Numbered from the stretch's first letter, positions 52,531 to 61,187 are shown. The stretch is 64,000 nt of DNA from an uncultured Bacteroidales bacterium (GCA_946407715.1 CAMJPH010000002.1:12409-76408), one strand, 5' to 3'. Numbers and translations: made by a program. Notes: generated by a model not told the origin, from the sequence alone.

Positions 52531-53073
52531 TTAATTTATCTTTTCCAAAAAGACAGAGGGGATGTAGGAAGTGGCCACCAGCGCAAGACCTTCAACCGCC
52601 ACTAAAAGTCGCCGGTTGCCTTTGATGCGCTTGATATAACCGACACAATCCTTGTACGGGCCGTCCAGCACTCTCACCCGCTGCCCTTCCTTGTAGTTGA
52701 TGCTTTCCACATCCAAATACTGGAGCCGTTCATCTTCGACAGAAGTAACCAGTCTGAACACGCGCATTTCCTCTTCGTCTATAGGGGACGCCACCTTTGC
52801 TCCTTCGGTTTTATGGGTGTATAACATCACGCGTCCGAAAAGCTGCTGCTGAATATCCCAGACCTCGGTTTCCGAACAACGGACGAAGATGAGTGACGAG
52901 ATAGCCGGCCGTTGCACGATGCGATGATGATCACCCGTCACTTTATAGGTCTTGACCACCGGGAAATAGGTTTCCACCTTAAATTCCCGGATGCATCGGT
53001 CTATTTCGAACACTTTATTAAAAAACACCTTGAAAGCATACCAATGCCGCAAATGTTCCCCTTGCTGTGTCAC
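52531..53073 (-). CDS. upxY: UpxY-family NusG-like antiterminator
   Basis: A 180-residue NusG paralogue. The NGN domain begins HWYAFKVFFNKVFEIDRC, the middle has AISSLIFVRCSETEVWDIQ, and the C-terminal KOW motif is QRVRVLDGPYKDCVGYIKRIKGNRRLLVAVEG. UpxY proteins are encoded first in Bacteroidales capsule operons and allow polymerase to read through the long operon. GTG at 53073-53071 is the start: upstream in frame there is a TAA only six codons away with no ATG between. No UpxZ gene follows; wza comes next, 11 bases on. Confidence 0.93.
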   Translation of the reverse strand: MTQQGEHLRHWYAFKVFFNKVFEIDRCIREFKVETYFPVVKTYKVTGDHHRIVQRPAISSLIFVRCSETEVWDIQQQLFGRVMLYTHKTEGAKVASPIDEEEMRVFRLVTSVEDERLQYLDVESINYKEGQRVRVLDGPYKDCVGYIKRIKGNRRLLVAVEGLALVATSYIPSVFLEKIN

Positions 53074-53144
53074 GTATAATCTGATAGCTTATTTTGTTTT
53101 TGTATGAATCTTTAACGGTTTAATAGGCACAAAATCTACTATTC

Positions 53145-53162
53145 CTCCCCCAAAAAGGGGAG
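53145..53162 (-). promoter_or_regulatory. Leader hairpin upstream of upxY
   Basis: CTCCCC (53145-53150) pairs with GGGGAG (53157-53162) around a 6-base A-rich loop. In the transcript it lies about 72 bases before the upxY start. No U-run follows, so it is not an ordinary terminator; a pause or antitermination signal is possible, as leader hairpins serve LoaP-type NusG paralogues. Confidence 0.35.
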
Positions 53163-53264
53163 TTGCACGGGGCATGTTGCACTACAACATATTGAAATCT
53201 AAGACCTTATGAACCCAAAAGGACATATATAGACTTCCCCACTTTTTACAATTAAACCTAACGG

Positions 53265-53272
53265 CAAAGATA
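53265..53272 (-). promoter_or_regulatory. Candidate -7 element (TATCTTTG) for upxY
   Basis: TATCTTTG reads on the minus strand and matches the Bacteroidales TAnnTTTG -7 box. No TTTG is found 19-21 bases upstream, so the match is partial. It would give a leader of about 185 bases before the upxY GTG. Confidence 0.4.
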
Positions 53273-53424
53273 AACATTTTTCTTATATATATTACTGATT
53301 TAATATATTTTTTTGCACCTTGTTTTTTCAACAACAAGTTAACAAACCAAAAAGAGAAGACTAAATCCCTATTAGTTAAAGAGATTCGCAAAAAGGACAA
53401 TAAAGGGAAATAAAAGACAACTTT

Positions 53425-54399
53425 TTAACGATACCGGTCGGCATTATCGGCATCGCCCATCTTCGTGTATGCGTCGTAAAGCCCTTTGCGGATAAGTTGA
53501 ATTTGATTAGAATCAAAGGCGAACAACAAAGCCTGTTTGTAATATTCCACCGCCTTGTCGGGATGATTGTCGTGCAGGAATGCATCAGCCAGCACCGTAA
53601 GCAACGCGGCCGACTGCGGGAACAGCGTGGTAAGGTCGTCCTCCCAAGCGGTCAGTCTGTCCCACTGACCTGATTTTGCGACAGCATCCGCAAATGCACT
53701 CCAAAGCTCGTAGTCCGTGTCGTCCTCTCGCAAGGCTTTTTCAAGAAACGCCACTGCCTGGCTGTACTGCTGCGACTTAATAGCGGCCAATCCCTGTGTC
53801 TTGTAACTGCCGCCGTCGTTTGACTCCTCAGAGATGGCATCCGACTGTTTTTTGGGGGCATCCTTCCCTGTCAACACATCTAAACGGGACTGTATTTCAG
53901 AAGCTTTTCCTGAGTCACCGGTTTTCTCATAACAGGTGGCCAACAAGGTCAGAAAATCAGTGTTGTCGGGAATTTCACGACATATTTTCTCCCATATCGG
54001 AATAGCGGACTTGTAGTTTCCATCAGCCACATATCTCTTAGCCAATTCAACCTGGTACCAGATGTTGTCCTTATCGTACTTCACAGCCTGTTTCAACACA
54101 TTTTCTGCTTCCGAGAATTGTTGCCTTTCCACATACACACGGGAAAGCATGAAATAGGAAGGGGCGTGTTTGGGAGCGTCGGTGAGGATACTGGAAAACA
54201 TCTGCATCGCGTCCTCATACTGAGCCATATAGTAGTAACGAAGCCCTTTGTTAAAACGGCTGCTGATGGCGCGTTCCGTCACGGCAGTCTGGGAATTGGA
54301 AGCGGTATGGCGTGTTTTCTTCCCAGATTGGGCGTATCCACACACACACATAACGCCCACAACCAACAAAAAAAACAACTTTCTCATCATCTGTGACAT
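53425..54399 (-). CDS. TPR-repeat protein with signal peptide
   Basis: A 324-residue exported protein. ATG at 54399, 1 base after the dut stop, gives a signal peptide (MMRKLFFLLVVGVMCVCGYAQ). TPR-like helical pairs follow from about 45: GLRYYYMAQYEDAMQMFSSIL, APSYFMLSRVYVERQQFSEAENVL, WYQVELAKRYVADGNYKSAIPIWEKI and, after a polar linker, QGLAAIKSQQYSQAVAFLEKAL and HPDKAVEYYKQALLFA. It probably scaffolds envelope proteins; the role is unknown. Pairing with dut is common chromosome context rather than part of the capsule locus. Confidence 0.85.
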   Translation of the reverse strand: MSQMMRKLFFLLVVGVMCVCGYAQSGKKTRHTASNSQTAVTERAISSRFNKGLRYYYMAQYEDAMQMFSSILTDAPKHAPSYFMLSRVYVERQQFSEAENVLKQAVKYDKDNIWYQVELAKRYVADGNYKSAIPIWEKICREIPDNTDFLTLLATCYEKTGDSGKASEIQSRLDVLTGKDAPKKQSDAISEESNDGGSYKTQGLAAIKSQQYSQAVAFLEKALREDDTDYELWSAFADAVAKSGQWDRLTAWEDDLTTLFPQSAALLTVLADAFLHDNHPDKAVEYYKQALLFAFDSNQIQLIRKGLYDAYTKMGDADNADRYR

Positions 54400-54400
54400 T

Positions 54401-54847
54401 TTACTTTTTACCGCTATGTCCGAAACCGCCAGATCCGCGTTCCGTGTCCGACAGTTCATTCAAAGCATAGACCTCCACCAATTCCACCTGTTGGAAACGT
54501 GCAATCACCATTTGCGCAATGCGTTCTCCCGGCTGGATTTCAAAAGGAATATGTGAAAGGTTGACCAAAATGACACCAATCTCCCCTCTATAGTCTGCAT
54601 CTATTGTACCTGGACTGTTGAGGACGGTGACGCCATGCTTGAGGGCGAGTCCACTGCGGGGACGAATCTGCGCCTCGCAGTCGGCGGGCAACTCAACAAA
54701 AAGGCCCGTCGGAATCAGTTTCCGTTCAAAAGGCTGCAGCACAACAGGTTCTGGCAAATCCGCACGCAAATCCATGCCTGCCGAACACACCGACGCATAC
54801 GATGGCAATTCATTCTGGGACTGGTTGTATATCTTTACGGTCATCAT
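54401..54847 (-). CDS. dut: dUTP diphosphatase
   Basis: A 148-residue trimeric dUTPase. All five motifs are visible: [40 protein letters not shown] and [10 protein letters not shown] at the C-terminus. It hydrolyses dUTP to dUMP, keeping uracil out of DNA. ATG at 54847 is used; another ATG follows at once at 54844. Its stop is 1 base from the TPR gene start. Confidence 0.96.
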   Translation of the reverse strand: MMTVKIYNQSQNELPSYASVCSAGMDLRADLPEPVVLQPFERKLIPTGLFVELPADCEAQIRPRSGLALKHGVTVLNSPGTIDADYRGEIGVILVNLSHIPFEIQPGERIAQMVIARFQQVELVEVYALNELSDTERGSGGFGHSGKK

Positions 54848-54890
54848 AATAATTAACACCTAAATTTAAGCAATATTTTTCATAAAAATG

Positions 54891-54920
54891 ACGTAAGACG
54901 TGAGACTTAAGATTTTGGAA
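54891..54920. repeat. Dispersed intergenic repeat element
   Basis: Positions 54901-54920 match 61246-61265 at 18 of 20 bases (core TGAGACTTARGATTTTGGA). Positions 54895-54910 are the exact reverse complement of 60015-60030 (TTAAGTCTCACGTCTT). The element lies between the surA-like lipoprotein gene and dut. Confidence 0.75.
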
Positions 54921-54971
54921 GTTATATTGTTTCTAATTCTAATCAAAATAAAACATTTCAAGTTTAATTAT

Positions 54972-55022
54972 GTTTAAGTCAAGGTCTAAGTTTAAGTCTA
55001 AGTCTATGTCTAAGTTAAGTCC
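54972..55022. repeat. Degenerate hexamer tandem repeat (AAGTCT family)
   Basis: Runs of AAGTCT, AAGTTT and ATGTCT hexamers starting 10 bases after the stop codon of the lipoprotein at 55032. Same orientation and unit as the array at 8176-8258, about 46 kb away. Confidence 0.88.
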
Positions 55023-55031
55023 ACGTTCAGG

Positions 55032-55871
55032 TCACTGCACAATTTTCCTCTCTTTCGTAGCACGGTCATAGAGTTTCTGCACATACTGGTTAATCACCTG
55101 AGTGCGGCGCTGATTCATAAGCAGCATTCCCGCTGCGGCTCGTTCTTCCTTGGTCTCATTGACAGAACGCTGTGAACGATAATCCAGAATCACGAGAATC
55201 ACGGTGTTCTCCCCTACTTCCTTTTCAATCCGCATGACACTTCCTGATCCACCGATTTTTTGTACGTCAATCTGAAATGACACTTCGTTTTGCAAATCAT
55301 CGAGATAGAGCCATGCGTCATCATCCAAAAGATATTCGATAGAATCGCCCAGCATGGATACCAGCGCGTCTTTCTGTTCAGTGCGACGGTTTTCGTCAAA
55401 AAGTATTTCCCGCACTTGAGGCAATTCGACCGAACGGGTGGGCATTTTCACATAATTCACCCGGACAATCTCTTTTTCGACCGTATATCGGTCATCCAAG
55501 GATCGGGCAAAATCCGAGATATCCTTTTCGGAGACGACATTATTCGTGTCGTTCATCCAAATTTTGTCAAGATACCTTTGCACTAACAAGGAGTTGCGAT
55601 AGTCGGTCATTTCGCGGTCAAAGTTTTTTTCTCGTGGGGAGAGATGGCGTTCAGCCTCGTGAAGCACCAATTTCTCCTTCACCCAACTGTCAATAAAGTC
55701 ACGTGCCATAGCGAGGCTATCCTCTTGCGACAGACCGATTGGCATACCTTCTTGTACTTCGGAGCTGTACAACTTGTACTGGTACACTTGCGCAACCACA
55801 GGATCGGCGTTCCTGCGACAGGAGATGCAGAGCAGGATGGCGGCAATCAATAATAACAGTAATCTTCTCAC
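55032..55871 (-). CDS. SurA/PrsA-like chaperone lipoprotein
   Basis: A 279-residue lipoprotein: MRRLLLLLIAAILLCISC gives a lipobox with Cys18. The N-terminal helical SurA-like chaperone region follows (VYQYKLYSSEVQEGMP, DFIDSWVKEKLVLHEAERHLS), then a PPIase-like middle without a clear parvulin core. It begins one base after the stop of the larger PpiC protein, forming a two-gene chaperone operon common in Bacteroidales. Likely role: folding of outer-membrane or secreted proteins. The lack of parvulin motifs suggests chaperone rather than isomerase activity. Confidence 0.8.
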   Translation of the reverse strand: MRRLLLLLIAAILLCISCRRNADPVVAQVYQYKLYSSEVQEGMPIGLSQEDSLAMARDFIDSWVKEKLVLHEAERHLSPREKNFDREMTDYRNSLLVQRYLDKIWMNDTNNVVSEKDISDFARSLDDRYTVEKEIVRVNYVKMPTRSVELPQVREILFDENRRTEQKDALVSMLGDSIEYLLDDDAWLYLDDLQNEVSFQIDVQKIGGSGSVMRIEKEVGENTVILVILDYRSQRSVNETKEERAAAGMLLMNQRRTQVINQYVQKLYDRATKERKIVQ

Positions 55872-55872
55872 C

Positions 55873-57618
55873 TTACTTTTTTAAGATGGAACGGAACACT
55901 TCCTCATTGAGTTTCACAGGATATTTACGGTGCAATTCCTCCACCCATTCCTTTTCCAGTTTGTCCTGATATTGGCTGATGACCACGGCGCGAACATCAT
56001 TGAAAGGCTTGTAGGGATTGAGAGAGTCACCCGTGGCGAACTGCGTTTTTATTTGCTCATAGAAAAGCTGCGTACCCACAGTATCCTCAATGGCGGCGTT
56101 CCACACTTTTGCCGAGTTTATCTCATAAATCATCAAACCATCGTACACTTCGTTCACCACGTCACGATATTCCGGATATTTGGTCATGAGTTGGGAACTC
56201 TCATAGTGCAAAATTCTTTCTCCCACAAAATTAGGGAACACTTGATCCAAAAAATTCGCCATAGTGCTTTTCAGCTGGGCACCTTGGAAGCGGGACAGGT
56301 ATTGTCCGAACTCCCGGGCGGTAATTGTCTGGTCGGCAAAGGAACACATCGGTTTGAGTTTCCCGATTCCTTTCAAAGAGTCAACGGCGATGTGTTTTGA
56401 CTGGAAATAATTGTCCGGCATGTTCTTACAGAAAAACTTCATTGCCGCATCTTTACCTTTCTCCTCATAATTATATTCCGCCTTCAGTTTCTCCACCAGC
56501 GACTCCTTGCTTTTCTTCGAGCGGGAGTCCCTTGCAAGCCTGTTTTTAATCATATAGGTGAACTCGTCATTCACCGTTGTGTAAATCACAGAGTCAAGGC
56601 GGAGAATATGCCAGCCTATTGAAGAGGGCACAGGCTCGGAAATCTCGCCCTGTTTGAGGGTTAGTGCAGCATGTACATAGTTGCCGGGGCGACGGTTAGG
56701 GGCGAAAGGTTCCATGTGTCCGCCATTCTTTTTCGTGGCCGCATCGTCAGAGTATTTGGCAACAAGACTATCGAAAGGGATTCCGCTTTGGAATTCCCGT
56801 TTGATGTCAGCACACCTATTCATTGCCTCGTTGTGGCTCACATTGCTGTTCAGGGCGGCAGTGTCTTTAACAAATATCTGGGAGACGTACAGTTTTGCCA
56901 CTGCCGGGATTTTGTTCTGCACATAAACCAAATGGTATCCGAACTGCGTGCGGACGGGCTTTGAGACTTGCCCCACAGGAGTGTAATAAGCCGCAGTTTC
57001 GAAAGGGTAGATCATCTCAAGGACGGAAAAATAACCCAATTCGCCCCTGTTGCCGTATTGAGTACGTTTGGTTTGCGGGTTCACACGGTCGCGTGCCGAC
57101 GGGTCTTCAGAATAGCGGAACGCAGCTTCATTAAAATCCAATCCGTTCAGTATTTCATCCCTGATTTTCATTATTTTGTGATATGCGGTCAGCGTGTCCT
57201 TCGGTGAAGCGTTTTCAGGCAACATAATCAAAATATGTGATGCACGCACATGATAACGCGCTCTGTCAACAGTTTCCTCCATCAACTGATCACTCACTTC
57301 AGTGTCAATCAGGTACTGCTGAGCGTACTGGTTTTTATAGGACTCCCACTCCCGTTGGAACACTTTCGCTGTATCGAGCTTCATGGCCTTAGCCTCCTGA
57401 ACTTTCATGCGGTAATCCGTGTAAAGTTGCAGGTAATCGCGCAAATCAGCTTCTGTTGCCTCAGACAACGAGCTGTTTTTCTGATACGCCTTGATGAAAT
57501 CCGACTTTGTTACAGTTTCATTTCCCACTGTCATCAACACGGGGTCGTCATTCTGAGCATGCAAAAATGTCCACGACAGCACAACCAACAGCACCATTAA
57601 ACATAATTCTCTTTTCAT
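55873..57618 (-). CDS. SurA/PpiC-family peptidylprolyl isomerase
   Basis: A 581-residue periplasmic protein with signal peptide (MKRELCLMVLLVVLSWTFLHAQ). An N-terminal chaperone region precedes two parvulin domains: the first with VRASHILIMLP and FRYSEDPSARDR...GELGYFSVLEMIYPFE, ending QFGYHLVYVQ; the second with LYVSQIFVKD, AKYSDDAATKKNGGHMEPF and IGWHILRLDS. The C-terminal 200 residues are a further helical region. It should help mature outer-membrane proteins. It has its own good promoter at 57674-57704. Confidence 0.92.
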   Translation of the reverse strand: MKRELCLMVLLVVLSWTFLHAQNDDPVLMTVGNETVTKSDFIKAYQKNSSLSEATEADLRDYLQLYTDYRMKVQEAKAMKLDTAKVFQREWESYKNQYAQQYLIDTEVSDQLMEETVDRARYHVRASHILIMLPENASPKDTLTAYHKIMKIRDEILNGLDFNEAAFRYSEDPSARDRVNPQTKRTQYGNRGELGYFSVLEMIYPFETAAYYTPVGQVSKPVRTQFGYHLVYVQNKIPAVAKLYVSQIFVKDTAALNSNVSHNEAMNRCADIKREFQSGIPFDSLVAKYSDDAATKKNGGHMEPFAPNRRPGNYVHAALTLKQGEISEPVPSSIGWHILRLDSVIYTTVNDEFTYMIKNRLARDSRSKKSKESLVEKLKAEYNYEEKGKDAAMKFFCKNMPDNYFQSKHIAVDSLKGIGKLKPMCSFADQTITAREFGQYLSRFQGAQLKSTMANFLDQVFPNFVGERILHYESSQLMTKYPEYRDVVNEVYDGLMIYEINSAKVWNAAIEDTVGTQLFYEQIKTQFATGDSLNPYKPFNDVRAVVISQYQDKLEKEWVEELHRKYPVKLNEEVFRSILKK

Positions 57619-57673
57619 AACTTACTGAATATCAATAAACATCAATTAATTTTTATGTCACTTTAAAATATGG

Positions 57674-57704
57674 CAAAGATAAAATATTTTGACAATTACT
57701 CAAA
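57674..57704 (-). promoter_or_regulatory. Bacteroidales-type promoter of the chaperone operon
   Basis: On the minus strand a TTTG (57704-57701) is followed after exactly 19 bases by TATCTTTG (57681-57674), the consensus -33/-7 layout of Bacteroidales housekeeping promoters. The ATG of the PpiC gene lies 56 bases downstream at 57618. Confidence 0.8.
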
Positions 57705-57715
57705 CAAAAAACAGA

Positions 57716-58870
57716 TTATTTGCGATGGAGAGTCAATATAATCACCTGCGGTCGGCTTCCCAAACGGAAAGGCAGAGTGCCGCCAAGTCCCTCCGACACA
57801 TAAAGCTGCTGATCCCCCCATTGATACAACCCTCCCCATTCCTTATATAGCCAACAAGACGGGGACCAGTTACCAATTTTAATCTGTCCAGCATGTGTAT
57901 GGCCCGACAAGGTGAGTGGAATTTGAGTATTCGGCAAAATATCCAACTCCCATTGGGAAGGTGTATGTGAAAGCAACACGGTGAACAGGTTCTCATCAGA
58001 TTTTATTGTATCATAATCAGTAATACCCTTAAGAGCTTCCCTCATATTGTAGTTTTGCAGAAATACAGATTTCCCCCAATACTCTATCCCAGCCACCGCA
58101 ACTCGCTCTCCGCCCCTGTTTAACACCACTGATTCATTCAACAACACTTTCCAACCCATAGAACGTTCTATCTTTGCCACTTTACGACTCTCTCTACGTA
58201 CATTTTTCCTGCTGTACAGACAATAATCATGGTTACCGAACACGGAAAAAACCCCATCTGAAGCCAAGAGTCTGGACAAAACCGGGACAAACGGGGTCAA
58301 CTCATCCGAACTAAAATTGACAATATCGCCTGTAAAAGCAATCATATCCGGACATTCCTCGTTGACACGTTGCACAACCTTTTCTACAAAAGCAGTCTTT
58401 TTCCCGAAAGTGCCGAGATGCAAATCACTCAAATGCGCAATTCGATAGCCATCAAACGATTGAGGTAAATCCTCAAAATACAAATCAACATGCTCAATTT
58501 CAAGTTGTTTCCATCCAAACGTGATCCCATAAAGTGCCATCACAGAAACCATACACGCAACAACGACCCCCAGTCGGTTGACAAAAGTACAGGATCTATT
58601 ACTAATCCTTTCCAACTGTCTGGAAATCAGTAGAAACACTACAAGGATTATCTTAGGGAATGTAAAACAAAGCAAAGTGATTAAAAAAGTTGTCGTAATG
58701 ACATTTGACGATACATGAAGTAAGAGCAACACGGTTGAAAGCAGCCCAAAAGCAGTCGGAAGAAAGAAAAGAACACGCCAAAATAACGGAACTTTCTGTA
58801 AACAATTTTTATATATGTACCTATCTGGCACAAAGAAAAGAATCAGGGAGAAATATAAAAAAAATTTCAT
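57716..58870 (-). CDS. Membrane metallophosphoesterase (YkuE/YaeI-like)
   Basis: A 384-residue protein with four hydrophobic segments in the first 125 residues, then a calcineurin-like phosphoesterase: HLSDLHLGTFG (about 147-157), AFTGDIVNF, VFGNHDYCLYS, LLSHTPSQWE and LSGHTHAGQIKIG. All metal-binding positions are intact. Homologues such as YaeI and LpxH-like enzymes act on phospholipid or UDP-sugar pyrophosphates at the membrane; the exact substrate is unknown. It belongs to the chromosomal flank. Confidence 0.9.
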   Translation of the reverse strand: MKFFLYFSLILFFVPDRYIYKNCLQKVPLFWRVLFFLPTAFGLLSTVLLLLHVSSNVITTTFLITLLCFTFPKIILVVFLLISRQLERISNRSCTFVNRLGVVVACMVSVMALYGITFGWKQLEIEHVDLYFEDLPQSFDGYRIAHLSDLHLGTFGKKTAFVEKVVQRVNEECPDMIAFTGDIVNFSSDELTPFVPVLSRLLASDGVFSVFGNHDYCLYSRKNVRRESRKVAKIERSMGWKVLLNESVVLNRGGERVAVAGIEYWGKSVFLQNYNMREALKGITDYDTIKSDENLFTVLLSHTPSQWELDILPNTQIPLTLSGHTHAGQIKIGNWSPSCWLYKEWGGLYQWGDQQLYVSEGLGGTLPFRLGSRPQVIILTLHRK

Positions 58871-58872
58871 TT

Positions 58873-58974
58873 ATGACTTTGGCTGTAACTTTGACTTTGA
58901 CTATAACTTAGACTTAGACTTAAACTTAGACTTAAACTTAGACTTAAACTTAGACTTAAACTTAGACTTAAACT
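58873..58974. repeat. 12-bp tandem repeat (TTAGACTTAAAC)
   Basis: A highly regular array in its last 60 bases (about five perfect 12-mers) and degenerate GACTTT/GACTTA hexamers before. It fills the whole gap between the phosphoesterase start and the EamA stop, touching the latter. It is the reverse-complement orientation of the arrays at 8176 and 54972. Confidence 0.92.
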
Positions 58975-59884
58975 ATTGTGCTATACTGTCTTTGGCGCGG
59001 CTGGTTGTGACAAGGAAAACGCCAAAGATAACCAATAATAACGCAACCGGTTTGTTCCAAGTGAAGACATCTTGCCCCACAGCGATGGCCAAGGCGGCGG
59101 TAATGATAGGCTGCAGGTTGCTGTACATGCTGACTGTCGTGGGGCGGATATGGCGCAGCGCGACAGGCAGGAGATAGTAGGCCAGCACCGTGGCGAAGAT
59201 GGCGACAATGCCCATGTTGACGTAGGCCATCGCGGGAGCTGTACCCATGAGTATCGGGGAATCTTTCACGGTGGGGATGGCGAGCGGGAGGCTCAGAACT
59301 GCGCTGAACAGGAACATCCACTTCATCATGGTCACGGGCGAGTATTTCGGGGAGATGGCACGGGTAACCAAGAGGTAGGTGGCATAGAACAAGATATTTA
59401 CGAAACAAAGCAATGCACCGATGTTGCTATAATGCGCATCGCCGTGCAGCGAGAACAGAATCATCATCAGTGCGCCGGCGATGCCGAAGAAAACACCTAA
59501 AGCCTTCCGCGTGGTAATAGGCTCTTTCAGGAAAACGGCGGCCATCAGCATTACCACCAACGGTGACATGGCGGAAACCAGCGATACGTAAGTAGGTGAT
59601 ATATAGCGCATTGCTTCGGCAAAAGCCCACAGCGTACCATACAAGCTGACCGCCCCGAACACGATCATCCATATATCGCGCTTGGCGACTTTCTCGTGCG
59701 GAGTGAACAGCGAAATGATCCAGAAACCCGCCGCCCCAACTACCAGCCGCAACGCCGTATAAGCCTCCGGGGTGATGTACTCCGGCACCACCGCCTTCGA
59801 ACAGTTCGGGTTGACCCCAAAGATGATATAGACGGTCAGCACCGCGAGGTGGCCGATCCATTTTTTGTTCAATTCAGAATTCAT
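58973..59884 (-). CDS. EamA-family drug/metabolite transporter
   Basis: A 303-residue membrane protein with ten predicted helices and two EamA halves: the first from IGHLAVLTVYIIFGVNPNCSKAVV, the second from IGALLCFVNILFYATYLLVTRAIS. The end of each half carries a glycine- and leucine-rich helix (FFGIAGALMMILFSL, LVIFGVFLVTTS). It exports or imports an unknown small metabolite. It follows a strong terminator, so it is an independent unit. Confidence 0.92.
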   Translation of the reverse strand: MNSELNKKWIGHLAVLTVYIIFGVNPNCSKAVVPEYITPEAYTALRLVVGAAGFWIISLFTPHEKVAKRDIWMIVFGAVSLYGTLWAFAEAMRYISPTYVSLVSAMSPLVVMLMAAVFLKEPITTRKALGVFFGIAGALMMILFSLHGDAHYSNIGALLCFVNILFYATYLLVTRAISPKYSPVTMMKWMFLFSAVLSLPLAIPTVKDSPILMGTAPAMAYVNMGIVAIFATVLAYYLLPVALRHIRPTTVSMYSNLQPIITAALAIAVGQDVFTWNKPVALLLVIFGVFLVTTSRAKDSIAQ

Positions 59885-59900
59885 AATGCATAATGCATAA

Positions 59901-59936
59901 TTAAAAAGGGCTGTTGCCGGTTATGGCAGAGCCCTT
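59901..59936 (-). terminator. Rho-independent terminator after the cysteine-desulfurase-like gene
   Basis: On the minus strand AAGGGCT (from 59936) pairs with AGCCCTT (to 59906), with an inner TGCC/GGCA extension, and is followed directly by a run of T (TTTTTAATT). This is a textbook hairpin plus U-tract, just ahead of the EamA start. Confidence 0.85.
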
Positions 59937-59942
59937 GGGTGG

Positions 59943-60030
59943 TTTCAAGTTTCAAGGTTCAAGTTTCAGGTTCAAGGTTCAAGGTTCAAGGTTCAAAGTC
60001 TCAAGTCTCACGTCTTAAGTCTCACGTCTT
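59943..60030. repeat. Degenerate TTCAAGG / AAGTCTCACGTCTT repeats
   Basis: About seven TTCAAGG/TTTCAAG units followed by two AAGTCTCACGTCTT units (60003-60030 region). It lies between the stop of the gene at 60033 and its terminator, so it is transcribed as 3' UTR. Confidence 0.85.
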
Positions 60031-60032
60031 CG

Positions 60033-61187
60033 TTAGTTTTTCATCGCGGCAATCTCCTTGACGGCCTGGATGCAGGCGTCGATGTCGGCCTCGGTGTTGA
60101 AGGCGCCGATGCTGAGACGCACTGTACCGTCAATGTCGAGGGTGCCGAGGCATTCGTGTACCAGCGGGGCGCACTGCAGACCCGTGCGGCAAGCGATGTC
60201 GTAATCCACATCCAGCATGGTGCCCACGTCCATGGCCTCGAAGCCCTTGATGTTGATGGAAAGCACCGGATTCTGGTTCTCCACAGAGGTCGCGCAATAG
60301 ATGATCACACCGGGAACGTCCTTGATACCGTCGCGGAGACGTTTCCACAACACCATCTCCTGATTGTGGATGTTCTCGATACCCTTCTCGGTGATCCATT
60401 TCACGCCAGCGTGCAGACCGCTGATACCCAACATATTGATAGTACCGGCTTCCAAACGGTAGGGATATTCCTCAAGGTGGTCACGAACGGCAGATTTCAC
60501 GCCGGTACCGCCGAAGCGGGTGTGGCGCACCTCAACGCCTTCACGCACGTAGCTGCCCCCGATGCCGGTGGGTCCCATCAGGCACTTGTGGCCCGTAAAG
60601 GCGTATGCATCAACGTTATAATCGATCATATCCATCTTCACCGCACCGGCGCCCTGGCTGCCATCGACCACGAAAGTGATTCCGTGTTCCTTGCAGACCT
60701 TGCCAATCTCTTTGATAGGCTGCACCGTGCCGATGACGTTGGAGCATTGCGTGCAGACCACCATCTTGGTGTTCGGACGGATGGCTTCCTCGAATTGTTC
60801 CGGATGCACATAACCCGCTTCATCGAAAGGCAAATACGTCACCTCGATAATTCCCTCTTTCTCAAGATGATAAAGCGGACGAAGCACAGAGTTGTGCTCC
60901 AGCATCGTGGTGATGACATGAGAACCTTTCTGCGCCAGACCCTGAATCAGAATGTTCAGGGAATCGGTAGCGTTATAGCTGAACGTCAGACGTTTTTCAT
61001 CCGTACCGCCGTTAAAGAGCTTTGTGAGCATCCGGCGGGTTTCAGTCAGAACCTCACCCGTCTCAATGCCGGCGTCATAGCCCGCACGTCCGGGACTCAC
61101 ACCATGAACACGATAAAAATGATCCATAAACTCGTAAACCTCATTCGGTTTCGGGAAAGATGTTGCTGAATTGTCTAAGTATATCAT
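60033..61187 (-). CDS. Cysteine desulfurase-like class V aminotransferase
   Basis: A 384-residue fold-type I PLP enzyme of the cysteine-desulfurase family. MIYLDNSATSFPKP starts the protein, the PLP lysine is in AFTGHKCLMGPTGIGG (about 197-212), and the active cysteine in CRTGLQCAPLVH. VDGSQGAG holds the PLP aspartate. It probably releases sulfur from cysteine or selenium from selenocysteine; no Fe-S scaffold gene adjoins. ATG at 61187 is chosen by the family start; a TATCTTTG box lies 29 bases upstream. Confidence 0.9.
   Translation of the reverse strand: MIYLDNSATSFPKPNEVYEFMDHFYRVHGVSPGRAGYDAGIETGEVLTETRRMLTKLFNGGTDEKRLTFSYNATDSLNILIQGLAQKGSHVITTMLEHNSVLRPLYHLEKEGIIEVTYLPFDEAGYVHPEQFEEAIRPNTKMVVCTQCSNVIGTVQPIKEIGKVCKEHGITFVVDGSQGAGAVKMDMIDYNVDAYAFTGHKCLMGPTGIGGSYVREGVEVRHTRFGGTGVKSAVRDHLEEYPYRLEAGTINMLGISGLHAGVKWITEKGIENIHNQEMVLWKRLRDGIKDVPGVIIYCATSVENQNPVLSINIKGFEAMDVGTMLDVDYDIACRTGLQCAPLVHECLGTLDIDGTVRLSIGAFNTEADIDACIQAVKEIAAMKN

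Larger units (their letters stand above)
53074..53424 (-). promoter_or_regulatory. 350-base leader/promoter region of the polysaccharide locus
   Basis: This gap holds no convincing gene. On the minus strand it contains a TATCTTTG box (53272-53265), a 6-bp hairpin (53145-53162), two direct GTTGCAC copies (53162-53168, 53176-53182 on the plus strand), and very AT-rich DNA at 53270-53340. I see no long inverted repeats flanking it, so an invertible promoter as in many Bacteroides capsule loci is not apparent. Confidence 0.55.

Noticed and set aside
53182..53400. 72-codon minus-strand frame in the upxY leader
   Set aside because: Very AT-rich, overlaps the candidate promoter box, Phe/Lys-rich translation with no recognisable feature.
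53074..53424. Invertible capsule promoter
   Set aside because: Only short (5-7 base) repeats are present; no pair of long inverted repeats flanks the region.
60156..61169. Plus-strand open frame of 337 codons
   Set aside because: Antisense to the cysteine-desulfurase-like gene; low-complexity His/Val-rich translation without motifs.
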